A stretch of DNA of 64,000 nucleotides from Cognatiluteimonas profundi. Its GTDB lineage: Bacteria; Pseudomonadota; Gammaproteobacteria; Xanthomonadales; Xanthomonadaceae. Where the stretch lies: NCBI RefSeq assembly GCF_009792795.1, contig NZ_VKHQ01000003.1:902637-966636 (forward strand), given 5' to 3'. Under the pieces are notes generated by a model, which did not search any database, had not been told where the DNA came from, and saw nothing but the letters and a program-made list of their open reading frames with translations. The position numbers and the translations under genes are program-made. Position 1 is the stretch's first letter, and every line of letters starts with the position of its first letter. Shown here piece by piece: positions 26,234 to 35,738 of the stretch.

Positions 26234-27505
26234 TTAACCCCGGGTTCCCAGCATGCGCAGTGCTGCAGCGGCGGTGTGGAACGAACCGCACACCAGCACC
26301 CGATCCCCGGGCCGCGCCTGCGCGAGGGCCGCCTGCACTGCCTCGCCGACGCTCGGGGCCAGGTCACCGCTGGCGGCAGCGGTGCCCTGCACCCGCTGCA
26401 TGAACGCATCAGCGGAGAGGCCGCGCGGACCGGCATCGTCGAGTCCGGCCAGGAACCAGTCATCGATATCGTCGGCCAGCGCGGCAACGATGCCGGCGAT
26501 GTCCTTGTCGCCAAGCGCCGCGAACACGGCCAACGTGCAGCCAGCGACCGGAGCCTGCCGCAGCGCGGTGGCAAGCGCCCGGGCCGACTGCGGGTTGTGC
26601 GCGACGTCGACCAGGACGTCGACGCCATCGCGGTCGAACCGCTGCCAGCGCGCGGGGATGTCCGCTGCGGCGATGCCCTGTGCAAATGCGGATCGCGGCA
26701 GACGCTTGCCCAGCGCGCGCACCGCCGCGATCGCGGTGGCGGCATTGCGCAGCTGGACCGGCGCGGCGAGACGGGGCAGCGGCAACTCCAGTGCGAAACC
26801 AATCTCCCACCAGCGCCAGGTGCTGGTGTCGCCGGCAGCGAAGAAGAAATCGCAGCCGGCACGCACGGCGGACGCACCGATGGCATAGGCATGCGACAGC
26901 ACGCTCGCCGGCGGATCGTCCTCGCCGAGCACCAGCGGTCTTCCCGCACGCGCGATACCGGCCTTCTCCGCACCGATGGCTTCACGATCGTCGCCCAGCC
27001 AGTCCTGGTGGTCGAGGTCGACCGTGGTGATGACGGCGACATCCGCGTCGACCAGGTTGACGGCATCCAGGCGGCCACCCAGGCCGACTTCCAGCAATGC
27101 CAGGTCGAGCTTGTCCTGCTGCATCAGCCACAGTGCGGCCAACGTCCCGTACTCGAAATAGGTCAGCTCGACGTCGCCGCGGCTGGCTTCCACGGCCTCG
27201 AATGCGCTGACGAGGTCGGCGTCGCTGGCGTCGACGCCAGCGATCCGCAGGCGCTCGTTGTAGGCGAGCAGGTGCGGTGAGGTGTAGGCGCCGACGCGCC
27301 AGCCGGCCGCGCGCGCAATCGCCTCGATGAAGGCCACCGTCGATCCCTTACCGTTGGTGCCGGCGATGGTGATGACCTTGCGCGCGGGCCGCTGCAATTG
27401 CATGCGTTGCGCGACGATGCGCACGCGGTCCAGGCCCATGGCGATGGACCTTGGATGCTGGCGTTCGATGTATGCCAGCCAGTCGACCAACGGGCGCGGC
27501 GTCAT
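26234..27505 (-). CDS. folC: Dihydrofolate/folylpolyglutamate synthase
   Basis: 423 residues from ATG 27505. It adds glutate to dihydropteroate and glutamate chains to folates using ATP. Mur-ligase family signatures are present: P-loop TIAGTNGKGST (about residue 45), SPHLLAYNERLRI, the LLEVGLGGRLDAVN segment, VDLDHQDWLG and VDVAHNPQSA. Its ATG overlaps the stop of the upstream phosphatase gene (ATGA), so the two are translationally coupled. The gene sits in the conserved folC-dedD-purF order. Confidence 0.96.
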   Translation of the reverse strand: MTPRPLVDWLAYIERQHPRSIAMGLDRVRIVAQRMQLQRPARKVITIAGTNGKGSTVAFIEAIARAAGWRVGAYTSPHLLAYNERLRIAGVDASDADLVSAFEAVEASRGDVELTYFEYGTLAALWLMQQDKLDLALLEVGLGGRLDAVNLVDADVAVITTVDLDHQDWLGDDREAIGAEKAGIARAGRPLVLGEDDPPASVLSHAYAIGASAVRAGCDFFFAAGDTSTWRWWEIGFALELPLPRLAAPVQLRNAATAIAAVRALGKRLPRSAFAQGIAAADIPARWQRFDRDGVDVLVDVAHNPQSARALATALRQAPVAGCTLAVFAALGDKDIAGIVAALADDIDDWFLAGLDDAGPRGLSADAFMQRVQGTAAASGDLAPSVGEAVQAALAQARPGDRVLVCGSFHTAAAALRMLGTRG

Positions 27506-28146
27506 AGGGCGCGGTGCACCGCTTCGCCGAAGAATGGAGTGTGGTGCGAGCAATCGTTCAGCCGCACGACTTCGAGATGATCGACGTCGTCGCCTTCCAG
27601 CAGGTTCAGCGTCGTCGGCGCCTGGCGGAAGCTCCACAAGTTCTGCAACGGCAAGCCGAGGATGCGGCAGAGCAGGACGCGGTTGACCGCGTCATGCGCG
27701 ACCACCAGCAGCGTGTCGTTGGCGCCAAGGCCGGCGCCTGCGCGCTCCAGTGCCGGCCAGGCACGGTCCAGTACGTGCTGCAGCGACTCGCCCTGCGGCA
27801 TCAGCACGTCGTGCGGGGACTCGCGCCATGCGCGCAGGCGATCGGGATCGCGCTCGCGGATTTCGCTGGCGAGCAGGCCCTCCCATTCGCCGTGGGAGAT
27901 TTCCATCAAGCCTGGATCGGTCGTCAGCATGGCGACGCGCTCCGGGCCCAGCGCCAGCTCGGCCGTTCGCGCCGCACGCACCAACGGCGACGCGACGGCG
28001 CGATCGATGTGCACGTCGCGCAGGCGCTCACCCAGCGACCGGGCCTGCGCTTCGCCGACCGGCGACAGGGGAATGTCTTCCTGCCCCTGGTAGCGGCCTT
28101 CGGCGTTCCACGCGGTTTCGCCATGGCGGGCGAGCAGGACGCGCAT
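27502..28146 (-). CDS. Histidine phosphatase family protein
   Basis: 214 residues from ATG 28146. The catalytic LARHGETAWNAEGRYQG at the N-terminus has the RHG phosphohistidine motif. GLMEISHGEWEG provides the acid/base Glu region, and VVAHDAVNR carries the second catalytic His. Phosphoglycerate mutase-like acid phosphatases of this size include alpha-ribazole phosphatase and sugar phosphatases; substrate cannot be assigned. It overlaps serA by one base and folC by four, so it is embedded in that operon, where a phosphoserine-like substrate would make metabolic sense but is speculative. Confidence 0.88.
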   Translation of the reverse strand: MRVLLARHGETAWNAEGRYQGQEDIPLSPVGEAQARSLGERLRDVHIDRAVASPLVRAARTAELALGPERVAMLTTDPGLMEISHGEWEGLLASEIRERDPDRLRAWRESPHDVLMPQGESLQHVLDRAWPALERAGAGLGANDTLLVVAHDAVNRVLLCRILGLPLQNLWSFRQAPTTLNLLEGDDVDHLEVVRLNDCSHHTPFFGEAVHRAL

Positions 28147-29711
28147 TACAGCGTTTCCAGTTCGAGCACGCCGGGGATGCCGCGCAATGCGACCAGCTGC
28201 GCGGGAGCGACTTCGCGATCGACCGTGATCGCGGCGAGCGCCTCGCCATTGCCCTTGGCGCCCAGCGAGAAGTTGACGATGTTGACGCCGGCCGCGCCCA
28301 GGTGCGATCCGACCAGTCCGATGATGCCGGGACGATCCTCGTTGCGCAGCAGCAGCAGGTGCGACTGCGGATCGAATTCGATCTCCACGCCGTCGAGCCT
28401 GACCACGCGTGGGCCACGATGCAGCGTGGCCTCGACGGAGCGCGACTGGCCACGGTCGTCCTCGATGCGCAGGCGCAGCAGGCGATCGAAACCATCGCCA
28501 TCGCCCCCGACGGTTTCGGCAACGGTCAGGCCACGCAGCACGGCTTCGTGCAGGGCGTTCACCGGCGTCACCCGTCCGGATGCGCTGCCCAGCAACGCCG
28601 CCACCAGCAGGCGCGTCAGCGGCCGCGGATCCAGCGATTCGCTGCGGCCGGCATAGGTGACGTGCAGGCGCACGGGCGCAGGCACCAGGCGCGCGCACAA
28701 CTTGCCCAGTGCGGTCATGAGCGGCATCCACGGCCCGACTTCCCGCGCCGCCTCGGCTGTCAGCGGCGGCAGGTTGACGCAGCCGGCGACGGCACCCGTC
28801 GCGAAGTAGTCCAGTACCTGGCGCGCGAGGATCCTGCTGACCGCCTGCTGGGCCTCGCTGGTGGAAGCGCCCAGATGCGGCGTCAGCACGAGGTTGGCAT
28901 GCGTGCGCAGCGGTGAATCGGCCGGCAGCGGCTCGGTGGCGAAGGTGTCCAGCGCGGCGCCGGCCAGGTGCCCACTGTCGAGCGCCGCCAGCAGTGCGGT
29001 TTCGTCGACCAGGCCACCGCGGGCCGCGTTGATCAGGTAGGCACCGGGCTTCATCAGCGCGAGGGTCTGCGCATTGAGCAGGTGCGTGGTGTCCTTGGTG
29101 CGCGGGATGTGCAACGTCACCACGTCCGCCCAGCCGAGCAACGCCTCGAGCGTCATCAACGGCAGGCTGCCGTGTCCGGCGGCCGCCGGTGGCAGGAAGG
29201 GATCGAAGGCGGCCACTTCCATGCCCAGTGCGCGCGCCTTGCGCGCCACGGTGCCACCGATGCGGCCCAGGCCGATCACGCCGAGCTTCTTGCCTTCCAG
29301 CTCGAATCCGGTGAGCCCAGCCTTGGGCCATTGCCCGGCCTTCATGCCGGCGTCGGCACGCGGCACGTGGCGCGCCAGTGCGAACAGCAGCGACAAGGCA
29401 TGTTCGGCGGCTGCCAGCGTGTTGCCATCGGGTGCGTTCATCACGGCGATGCCGCGCTCGGTGGCCGCGTCGACGTCGATCGTGTCGACACCGGCGCCAG
29501 CGCGACCGATCACGCGCAGGGACGCCGCATTTTCGATGGACTCGGCCGTGACGGAAGTTGCCGACCGCACCAGCAGCGCGTCGACGCCGTCCAGCGCCTT
29601 GGCCAATGCCGTGGGGTCCTTGATCGGGGCGGAGACATCGACCGTCCAGCCCGCGTCGCGGAACAGGGCCAGACCGTCTTCGTGGATGCCATCGCAGGCC
29701 AGCACTTTCAT
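28146..29711 (-). CDS. serA: D-3-phosphoglycerate dehydrogenase
   Basis: 521 residues from ATG 29711, with GGAG nearby. It oxidises 3-phosphoglycerate to 3-phosphohydroxypyruvate, the first step of serine synthesis. NAD-binding GVIGLGRIGG (about 145) and catalytic-domain motifs ARGGLVDE and TPHLGAST are present. The length is that of the long form with an intervening domain and a C-terminal ACT domain (LLRNEDRPGIIGLVG). The ACT domain suggests possible serine feedback. It heads the six-gene minus-strand run to the DUF455 gene. Confidence 0.95.
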   Translation of the reverse strand: MKVLACDGIHEDGLALFRDAGWTVDVSAPIKDPTALAKALDGVDALLVRSATSVTAESIENAASLRVIGRAGAGVDTIDVDAATERGIAVMNAPDGNTLAAAEHALSLLFALARHVPRADAGMKAGQWPKAGLTGFELEGKKLGVIGLGRIGGTVARKARALGMEVAAFDPFLPPAAAGHGSLPLMTLEALLGWADVVTLHIPRTKDTTHLLNAQTLALMKPGAYLINAARGGLVDETALLAALDSGHLAGAALDTFATEPLPADSPLRTHANLVLTPHLGASTSEAQQAVSRILARQVLDYFATGAVAGCVNLPPLTAEAAREVGPWMPLMTALGKLCARLVPAPVRLHVTYAGRSESLDPRPLTRLLVAALLGSASGRVTPVNALHEAVLRGLTVAETVGGDGDGFDRLLRLRIEDDRGQSRSVEATLHRGPRVVRLDGVEIEFDPQSHLLLLRNEDRPGIIGLVGSHLGAAGVNIVNFSLGAKGNGEALAAITVDREVAPAQLVALRGIPGVLELETL

Positions 29712-29950
29712 CGCATGCTCCAGTGGTGAGGGACCACGGACACGCACGCCGCCGGCGGAACGCGCAGCGTCAGGTCGACGCGGCGCTGGAACTGTTCGGG
29801 AGACGGTGCCGGCTGGCATGGGAATCCGCGAGCGCGCAGCCTAGCAGAGCCTGCCGTGATGACGCACGCATCATTATTGCTGGAGCAGCGCGGCTGGCGT
29901 CGGCCGCCATGCCGGGAGACCATGCGCTCCCCTCAAGACCGGACGGACCG

Positions 29951-30370
29951 ATGGACCAGCAAGCCAAGGGCGAATTCGAGGCCGATCGCACCGTCGAGCC
30001 GGGTTGCGACATGGGCGATGGCGTCACGGCCGGCCATTACCGGTTCGACAAGCGCTTCCAGGGCGATCTCGACGCCACCAGCGTCGTCCATATGCTGGCC
30101 GTGGGTACCGACGTTCCGGGCTCGGCGGCCTACGTGGCGATCGAGCGCGTCGCGGGAACGCTGCAGGGCCGCGCCGGCCATTTCTTCCTGCAGCACAACG
30201 GGATCATGGATCGCGGGGCGGCGACGCTGTTGCTGACCATCGTCCCGGACTCCGGTGGCGGCGAACTGCGCGGGATCACCGGGCGCATGGCGATCGACAT
30301 CACCCAGGGCAAGCACTTCTACACGCTGGATTACCGCCTGGCAGCGGCGTCCTCGCCGCCGGCGGAGTGA
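29951..30370 (+). CDS. DUF3224 family protein
   Basis: 139 residues from ATG 29951. The frame is open further upstream, but this start gives the normal family length and no better site was found. It is a beta-barrel-like small protein with the DUF3224 pattern: RFQGDLDATSVVHMLA, YVAIERVAGTLQGRAGHFFLQHNG and TGRMAIDITQGKHFYTLDY. Cytosolic, function unknown. Divergent from serA, with 239 bases between starts in which no other gene is evident. Confidence 0.82.
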   Translation: MDQQAKGEFEADRTVEPGCDMGDGVTAGHYRFDKRFQGDLDATSVVHMLAVGTDVPGSAAYVAIERVAGTLQGRAGHFFLQHNGIMDRGAATLLLTIVPDSGGGELRGITGRMAIDITQGKHFYTLDYRLAAASSPPAE

Positions 30371-30403
30371 CCGACGCGATCACGGCCGGTGGCGGCAGCC
30401 GCG

Positions 30404-30409
30404 TATAAT
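30404..30409 (+). promoter_or_regulatory. Consensus -10 box upstream of tdh
   Basis: A perfect TATAAT at 30404-30409 in otherwise GC-rich sequence, 39 bases before the tdh start. No convincing -35 element is seen 16-18 bases upstream, so activation or an extended -10 type promoter is possible. Confidence 0.5.
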
Positions 30410-30447
30410 TCGCCGCCTCCACACATGCGACCCGGATGATGCAGACG

Positions 30448-31470
30448 ATGAAGGCGTTGGTGAAACGCGAGACCGGCAAGGGCATCTGGATGGAGGATGT
30501 GCCGATCCCGGTGGCCGGCCCCAACGAGGTCCTCATCAAGCTGGAGAAGACCGCGATCTGCGGCACCGACCTGCACATCTACCTGTGGGACGAGTGGAGC
30601 CAGCGGACGATCAAGCCGGGACTGGTGATCGGCCACGAATTCGTGGGACGCATCGTGGAGATCGGCGCCGGCGTCACCGGTTACCGGATCGGCCAGCGCG
30701 TCAGCGCCGAGGGCCACATCGTCTGCGGCCATTGCCGCAACTGCCGCGGCGGGCGCCAGCACCTGTGCCCCAACACGATCGGCATCGGCGTGAACCGCAA
30801 CGGCGCGTTCGCCGAATTCATCGTGATGCCGGCCACCAACCTGTGGCCGATCCCGGACCAGATCCCCAGCGAGCTGGCGGCGTTCTTCGATCCCTACGGC
30901 AACGCCGCGCACTGCGCGCTCGAGTTCGACGTGGTCGGCGAGGACGTCCTCATCACCGGTGCGGGCCCAATCGGGATCATTGCCGCCGGAATCTGCAAGT
31001 TCATCGGGGCGCGCAACGTGGTGGTCACGGACGTCAACGACTTCCGGTTGAAGCTCGCCGCCGACATGGGCGCGACGCGCGTCGTCAACGTGACCAACAC
31101 GTCGCTCAAGGACGTGATGGCCGACCTGCACATGGAAGGCTTCGACGTCGGCCTGGAGATGAGCGGCAACCCGCGCGCGTTCAACGACATGCTCGATTGC
31201 ATGTACCACGGCGGCAAGATCGCGATGCTGGGCATCATGCCCAACGGCGCCGGCGCCGACTGGGAAAAGATCATCTTCAAGGGCCTGACCGTGCAGGGTA
31301 TCTACGGCCGGAAGATGTACGAGACCTGGTACAAGATGACGCAGCTGGTACTCGGTGGATTCCCCCTCGGCAAGGTGCTGACGCACCAGTTGTCGATCGA
31401 CGAATTCCAGCAGGGATTCGACCTGATGGAAGCGGGCAAGGCCGGCAAGGTCGTCCTGAGCTGGAATTAG
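30448..31470 (+). CDS. tdh: L-threonine 3-dehydrogenase
   Basis: 340 residues from ATG 30448; ATGs at 30436 and 30439 would add four or three residues. The chosen start matches the family's MKALVK beginning. It oxidises L-threonine to 2-amino-3-ketobutyrate with NAD+. Medium-chain zinc dehydrogenase motifs are present: catalytic zinc ligands in ICGTDLHIY and IGHEFVGR, the structural zinc set [15 protein letters not shown], and the [11 protein letters not shown] nucleotide loop. The product is passed to Kbl, encoded next. A consensus -10 box lies upstream. Confidence 0.96.
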   Translation: MKALVKRETGKGIWMEDVPIPVAGPNEVLIKLEKTAICGTDLHIYLWDEWSQRTIKPGLVIGHEFVGRIVEIGAGVTGYRIGQRVSAEGHIVCGHCRNCRGGRQHLCPNTIGIGVNRNGAFAEFIVMPATNLWPIPDQIPSELAAFFDPYGNAAHCALEFDVVGEDVLITGAGPIGIIAAGICKFIGARNVVVTDVNDFRLKLAADMGATRVVNVTNTSLKDVMADLHMEGFDVGLEMSGNPRAFNDMLDCMYHGGKIAMLGIMPNGAGADWEKIIFKGLTVQGIYGRKMYETWYKMTQLVLGGFPLGKVLTHQLSIDEFQQGFDLMEAGKAGKVVLSWN

Positions 31471-31473
31471 CCG

Positions 31474-31548
31474 TTGTGGGAGCGACGTGAGTCGCGATGC
31501 ATCGCTGCGTGAATCCACTATCGCGACTGACGTCGCTCCCACAAGAAA
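31474..31548. repeat. Palindromic hairpin between tdh and kbl
   Basis: TTGTGGGAGCGACGTGAGTC is mirrored by GACTGACGTCGCTCCCACAA about 30 bases later, giving a long stem with few mismatches. It is a cousin of the GTAGGAGC repeats. Lying between two co-directional pathway genes, it could stabilise or partly terminate the transcript. Confidence 0.85.
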
Positions 31549-31554
31549 CCCGCC

Positions 31555-32748
31555 ATGTCATTGACCAGCCGCTACGCAGAAACCCTCGACGACATCCGCG
31601 ATGCCGGGCTGTTCAAGTCCGAGCGCGTCATCACCTCGCCGCAGTCGGCCGAGATCACGCTGGAAGACGGCCGCACGGTGCTGAACTTCTGCGCCAACAA
31701 CTACCTGGGCCTCGCCGACCATCCGGACCTCATCGCGGCGGCAAAGGATGCGCTGGATACGCACGGTTTCGGCATGGCCTCGGTGCGCTTCATCTGCGGC
31801 ACGCAGGACCTGCACAAGCAGCTGGAGCGGACGATCGCGGACTTCTTCGGCACCCAGGACACGATCCTCTACGCGGCCTGCTTCGATGCCAACGGCGGAC
31901 TGTTCGAGCCACTGCTCGACGAGAACGACGCGGTGATTTCCGACGCACTGAACCATGCGTCGATCATCGACGGCGTGCGCCTGTGCAAGGCCAAGCGCTT
32001 CCGCTATGCCAACTGCGACATGGCCGACCTCGAGGCGCAGCTCCAGGCCGCCGATGCGGTGGGTTGCCGGACCAAGCTGATCACGACCGACGGCGTGTTC
32101 TCCATGGATGGCTTCGTCGCGCCACTGGACGAAATCACCACGCTGGCGCGGAAATACGGCGCGCTGGTGCACATCGACGAGTGCCACGCGACGGGCTTCC
32201 TGGGCAATACCGGCCGGGGATCGGCCGAGGTGAAAGGCGTCCTCGACCGGATCGACATCTTCACCGGCACGCTCGGCAAGGCGATGGGCGGCGCGGTCGG
32301 TGGCTTCACCACGGCGAAAGCAGAGGTCATCGAGCTGCTGCGCCAGCGGTCGCGTCCGTACCTGTTTTCCAACTCATTGCCACCGCATGTCGTCGCGGCC
32401 GGCATCAAGGCCTTCGACATGCTCGCCGCCGCTGGTGGCCTGCGCGGGCAACTGGTCGAGAACACGCGCTATTTCCGCGAACGCATGACGGCTGCTGGTT
32501 TCGACATCAAACCCGGCATCCATCCGATCTGTCCGGTGATGCTGTACGACGCGCCGCTCGCGCAGGCTTTCGCGCGGCGCCTGCTCGAGGAAGGCATCTA
32601 CGCGATCGGCTTCTTCTTCCCCGTCGTGCCGCAGGGCAAGGCGCGCATCCGCGTGCAGCTTTCCGCTGCACACACCCGCGCGCACCTGGATCGCGCGATC
32701 GCCGCCTTCGAGACGATCGGCCACGAGCTCGGCGTGTTGAAGGCCTGA
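31555..32748 (+). CDS. kbl: Glycine C-acetyltransferase (2-amino-3-ketobutyrate CoA ligase)
   Basis: 397 residues from ATG 31555. It cleaves 2-amino-3-ketobutyrate with CoA into glycine and acetyl-CoA, using PLP. Alpha-oxoamine synthase motifs are present: [39 protein letters not shown], and the PLP lysine in [14 protein letters not shown]. Together with tdh it forms the two-step threonine-to-glycine route. Only the repeat hairpin separates the two genes. Confidence 0.96.
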   Translation: MSLTSRYAETLDDIRDAGLFKSERVITSPQSAEITLEDGRTVLNFCANNYLGLADHPDLIAAAKDALDTHGFGMASVRFICGTQDLHKQLERTIADFFGTQDTILYAACFDANGGLFEPLLDENDAVISDALNHASIIDGVRLCKAKRFRYANCDMADLEAQLQAADAVGCRTKLITTDGVFSMDGFVAPLDEITTLARKYGALVHIDECHATGFLGNTGRGSAEVKGVLDRIDIFTGTLGKAMGGAVGGFTTAKAEVIELLRQRSRPYLFSNSLPPHVVAAGIKAFDMLAAAGGLRGQLVENTRYFRERMTAAGFDIKPGIHPICPVMLYDAPLAQAFARRLLEEGIYAIGFFFPVVPQGKARIRVQLSAAHTRAHLDRAIAAFETIGHELGVLKA

Positions 32749-32775
32749 CCTGGCGGGATGCGTCGTTGCCGCGCC

Positions 32776-33552
32776 CTAGCGCGGGCGGCGTGCAACCGGT
32801 GATGTTGGCGCTGTATCGCCAGCCAACGCGCGAACCTCGTCAACGAGCAGTCGCCGCCATTGGCCTTTGGGCAGTTCGCCAAGCGCGAGGCTGCCGATCC
32901 CGACGCGCACCAGCCGCAGGACATTGATCCGGAACGCCGACAACAGTCGGCGGATCTGTCGGTTGCGGCCTTCGTCCAGGACGATCTCCAGCCACGCGTT
33001 GGTGCCGCCCGTGCGCAGCACTCGAGCCGAAGCCGCCCTGAGGAAGTCACCGTCGACGACGACTCCCCTCACCATCGCCAGGAGCAGTTCGGCATCGGGG
33101 ATCGAATCGACCTGCACGTGGTAGACCTTGTCGGGGCCGCGATCCGGACTGGTGACCAGGGCCGCCCACTGCGGATCGTTGCTGAGCAGCAGCAGGCCTT
33201 CGCTGGCCTTGTCCAGGCGGCCGACGGGAGCCAGCCACGGCAATCCGGAACCGTCCAGGCAACGGTAGATCGTCTCGCGACCGCGCTCATCGGCCGCGGT
33301 GGTGACCAGGCCCCGCGGTTTGTTCAAGGCGACGTAGACGCGCTCGGCCGTGGCCAGCGGCGCCCCGTCCACCACGACGACCGCGGTATCCGCGGTGGGA
33401 TGTTCCGGATCGCGAATGACGCGTCCACCGACCGTGACGCGGCCTGCGGCGATCCAGCGGGCGGCTTCGGTGCGCGAACAGATCCCGCGCTTGGACAGCA
33501 CGCGCGCAAGTCCATGCCGCGGGACGGATGGACGACCTGCCTGCGGTTTCAT
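32776..33552 (-). CDS. rRNA pseudouridine synthase, RsuA/RluB-type
   Basis: 258 residues from ATG 33552. An N-terminal S4 RNA-binding domain (LARVLSKRGICSRTEAARWIAAGRV) is followed by the catalytic domain with GRLDKASEGLLLLSND, in which the Asp is the catalytic residue. LDEGRNRQIRRLLSAF also fits the RsuA/RluB/RluE/RluF group. The target uridine cannot be set by eye. It is convergent with kbl, 27 bases apart, with no obvious terminator in between. Confidence 0.9.
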   Translation of the reverse strand: MKPQAGRPSVPRHGLARVLSKRGICSRTEAARWIAAGRVTVGGRVIRDPEHPTADTAVVVVDGAPLATAERVYVALNKPRGLVTTAADERGRETIYRCLDGSGLPWLAPVGRLDKASEGLLLLSNDPQWAALVTSPDRGPDKVYHVQVDSIPDAELLLAMVRGVVVDGDFLRAASARVLRTGGTNAWLEIVLDEGRNRQIRRLLSAFRINVLRLVRVGIGSLALGELPKGQWRRLLVDEVRALAGDTAPTSPVARRPR

Positions 33553-33664
33553 CGGTTCGACATGCTTGCTTGGCTCGCGCCCTGGCGGCCGCGCGCGCGA
33601 TCACGCGGTCGCACCACTGCGGGTGATGGGATCGACGGGCGGCCGGAGCGGCCGCGGGATGGTG

Positions 33665-34177
33665 CTACGGGTTGGTGACCGGATCCGGGGTCGGGGACTG
33701 CGCTGCCGGCGCGGATTGCGGCGCAGTGGGTTGCACCACTGGTGCCGGGGCCGCACCGCGTGCGACATGGACGCCCTTGGATTGCATCCACGCACTGAAC
33801 TCATCGGCGGTCATGTTCTTGCCGTTCTGGCTCATGTTGAAGCGCCACGGCGTGTTGTCGAATGCCGTGCGCGGCTTGTATGCGGCCGGATCATCGGGAT
33901 TGACCACGCCAGTCGCCGGCGCGATGTTCGCCATGTTCTGGCAGCTGTCGATGCGGATCCGCAACAGCACCTGGTCCACTGATTGCGACATGTCCCCGAT
34001 TTGCGACAGCACGCCACTGGGCGCGCCCAGGGGGCTGTCCGCGAGCGCCAGTTCGCTGGCGATCGGCGCCAGCGTCGCCGAGCGCAAGGGCTGCGAGATG
34101 TTGCTGGAACAATCCATGGCCTGCGCGAATCCCGGCGCCAACAGCACACTGGTAAGGAGGAACGTCATCTTGCGCAT
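33665..34177 (-). CDS. Secreted protein, unknown
   Basis: 170 residues from ATG 34177 (an in-frame GTG at 34183 is possible). A signal peptide covers about residues 1-20 (ending FAQA). The mature part has two cysteines (MDCSSN and DSCQNM), then a mainly helical/loop middle with NMTADEFSAWMQSKGVH. A Pro/Ala/Gln-rich tail (PVVQPTAPQSAPAAQ) closes it. Proline-rich ends like this often cross the envelope or bind partners. No family recognised. Confidence 0.72.
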   Translation of the reverse strand: MRKMTFLLTSVLLAPGFAQAMDCSSNISQPLRSATLAPIASELALADSPLGAPSGVLSQIGDMSQSVDQVLLRIRIDSCQNMANIAPATGVVNPDDPAAYKPRTAFDNTPWRFNMSQNGKNMTADEFSAWMQSKGVHVARGAAPAPVVQPTAPQSAPAAQSPTPDPVTNP

Positions 34178-34283
34178 GGTCACTCACAGCATCACGGGAT
34201 GACTTGAGTGTAGGCGTCGACACAGATGCCCACAAGCAGCCGCAGGTGAACACATGCACGCATTCAGATCGCGCGCCAATTCA

Positions 34284-34320
34284 CAAAAAAGAAGCCCGGC
34301 GCTAGGCCGGGCTTCTCGTA
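34284..34320 (-). terminator. Intrinsic terminator after the OmpA-family gene
   Basis: The stem GAAGCCCGGC/GCCGGGCTTC at 34291-34316 is followed on the minus strand by a run of six Ts (34290-34285). It lies about 40 bases beyond the OmpA-family stop codon. Confidence 0.88.
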
Positions 34321-34357
34321 CAACTTTGGAACGTGTCGTCAGGAACCGACGTCCGTA

Positions 34358-35581
34358 TTACTGGTTCTGGACGTTCAGCTCGGTACGACGGTTCTGCGCG
34401 CGGCCTTCCGGATTATCCGAACCGTCCGGGTTGGTGTTCGGCGCAATCGGGCGGCTCTCGCCGTAACCGACCGGACCGACCAGGCGACCGGCGTCGATGC
34501 CGTTGCTGGTCAGGTAGTCGTACACGGTCTTGGCGCGACGCTCGGACAGCTTCTGGTTGTAGGCGTCGGAACCGATCGAGTCGGTGTGGCCGGCGACCTC
34601 AACCTTCAGGTCGGGGTAACGCTTCAGGATGTCGATCGCCTCGTTGAGGATCGCGACGGCATCCGGACGCAGCGTGGCCTTGTCGAAGTCGAAGTTGACG
34701 CCCTTCAGGTCGATCGACACGGGAACCGGGCAGCCGTCCGGACCGATGGTCTGGCCAGCCTGCGAACCGGGGCACTTGTCGTTGCAGTTGTTGACGCCGT
34801 CACCGTCGTCATCCATGTCGGCGCAGTTCGGCGCGACAGGAGCCGGGGCAACCGCAGCCATCGGCTCCGGACCCAGCGGGATCACGACGCCGACCGAAGC
34901 CAGCAGGTCGCGGAAGTAAGAGTCGGTGGGAGCGATGTGGCTGCGACCGTTCATGTCGAAGCGCTCGGCGAGCTCGGCACGGATGCCGACGCGACCCAGG
35001 TCACCCTGGATACCCAGGCCGACCTTGGCGGCAACATTGCCGACCTTGTTCTGCGCCGGCGAATCCGGATTCGGGAAGTTGTCGTACTCTTCCTGCGAAC
35101 GCTGGTAGCCCAGGCCCATCAGCAGGTAGGGGTTCCAGTTGCGGCCTTCAGCAATGAAGTGGCGACGCAGGTCCAGCGAAACGCCGTACTGGTCGAAATT
35201 CAGGTCCTGGCCGCTGACCGACAGGTCAGGATTGGACGGATTGATGTTGGCGCGACCGGTGAACGTCGGGTGGATCTGGTAGTTCAGCTCGCCATCCAGC
35301 GACCAGTTGCGGTTGAGGAAACGACCGAAACCGAGGGTCACGAACGGGATGTCCTTGGTGGCGCGCTTGCTGTCCTGCCAGTTGTAGCCAGCCGAACCGG
35401 TGACATACCAACGGTCGTCGAACGTACCGGTGGTGGTATCGGTTGCCATCGTGTCCGTGGCCGGGGCGGCCGCGGTGTCGGTGGTGGTGGTTGTCGTCGT
35501 GGTGGTGCTGTCCTGGGCAAATGCGACCTGTGCTACGCCCAGTCCGCTCAGCAACGCAGCACAGAGGAGTTTCTTATTCAT
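34358..35581 (-). CDS. OmpA-family outer-membrane porin
   Basis: 407 residues from ATG 35581, with AAGGAG six bases upstream. A signal peptide (1-22, ending AFA) is followed by a striking run of nine threonines and a TD-rich linker. Next comes an eight-strand OmpA-type barrel (about 55-240) and a DDDGDGVNNCNDKCPG calcium-binding thrombospondin type 3-like linker (about 252-270). A peptidoglycan-binding OmpA C-domain ends the protein (FDFDKATLRPDA, then AGHTDSIGSD with the peptidoglycan-binding Asp, and LSERRA). It anchors the outer membrane to the wall. A good terminator ends the single-gene unit. Confidence 0.93.
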   Translation of the reverse strand: MNKKLLCAALLSGLGVAQVAFAQDSTTTTTTTTTDTAAAPATDTMATDTTTGTFDDRWYVTGSAGYNWQDSKRATKDIPFVTLGFGRFLNRNWSLDGELNYQIHPTFTGRANINPSNPDLSVSGQDLNFDQYGVSLDLRRHFIAEGRNWNPYLLMGLGYQRSQEEYDNFPNPDSPAQNKVGNVAAKVGLGIQGDLGRVGIRAELAERFDMNGRSHIAPTDSYFRDLLASVGVVIPLGPEPMAAVAPAPVAPNCADMDDDGDGVNNCNDKCPGSQAGQTIGPDGCPVPVSIDLKGVNFDFDKATLRPDAVAILNEAIDILKRYPDLKVEVAGHTDSIGSDAYNQKLSERRAKTVYDYLTSNGIDAGRLVGPVGYGESRPIAPNTNPDGSDNPEGRAQNRRTELNVQNQ

Positions 35582-35661
35582 GTTCAGCTCCTTGATCAAG
35601 AAATAAAAGCGGTAAAGCGTGATTGGAGACGGCCTTTTTAAGCACGCCATCCCGACCAGAC

Positions 35662-35690
35662 TAATGTTGACGGTGTGAAGGTCCTGTTAA
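35662..35690 (-). promoter_or_regulatory. Possible promoter of the OmpA-family gene
   Basis: TTAACA (35685-35690) and ACATTA (35662-35667) on the minus strand are 17 bases apart, giving a leader of about 80 bases. The -10 is weak, so this is tentative. Confidence 0.35.
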
Positions 35691-35738
35691 CGCTACCATA
35701 ACAGTTGGGGCGCGGCCATCGGGCAAGACGCCCCGATG

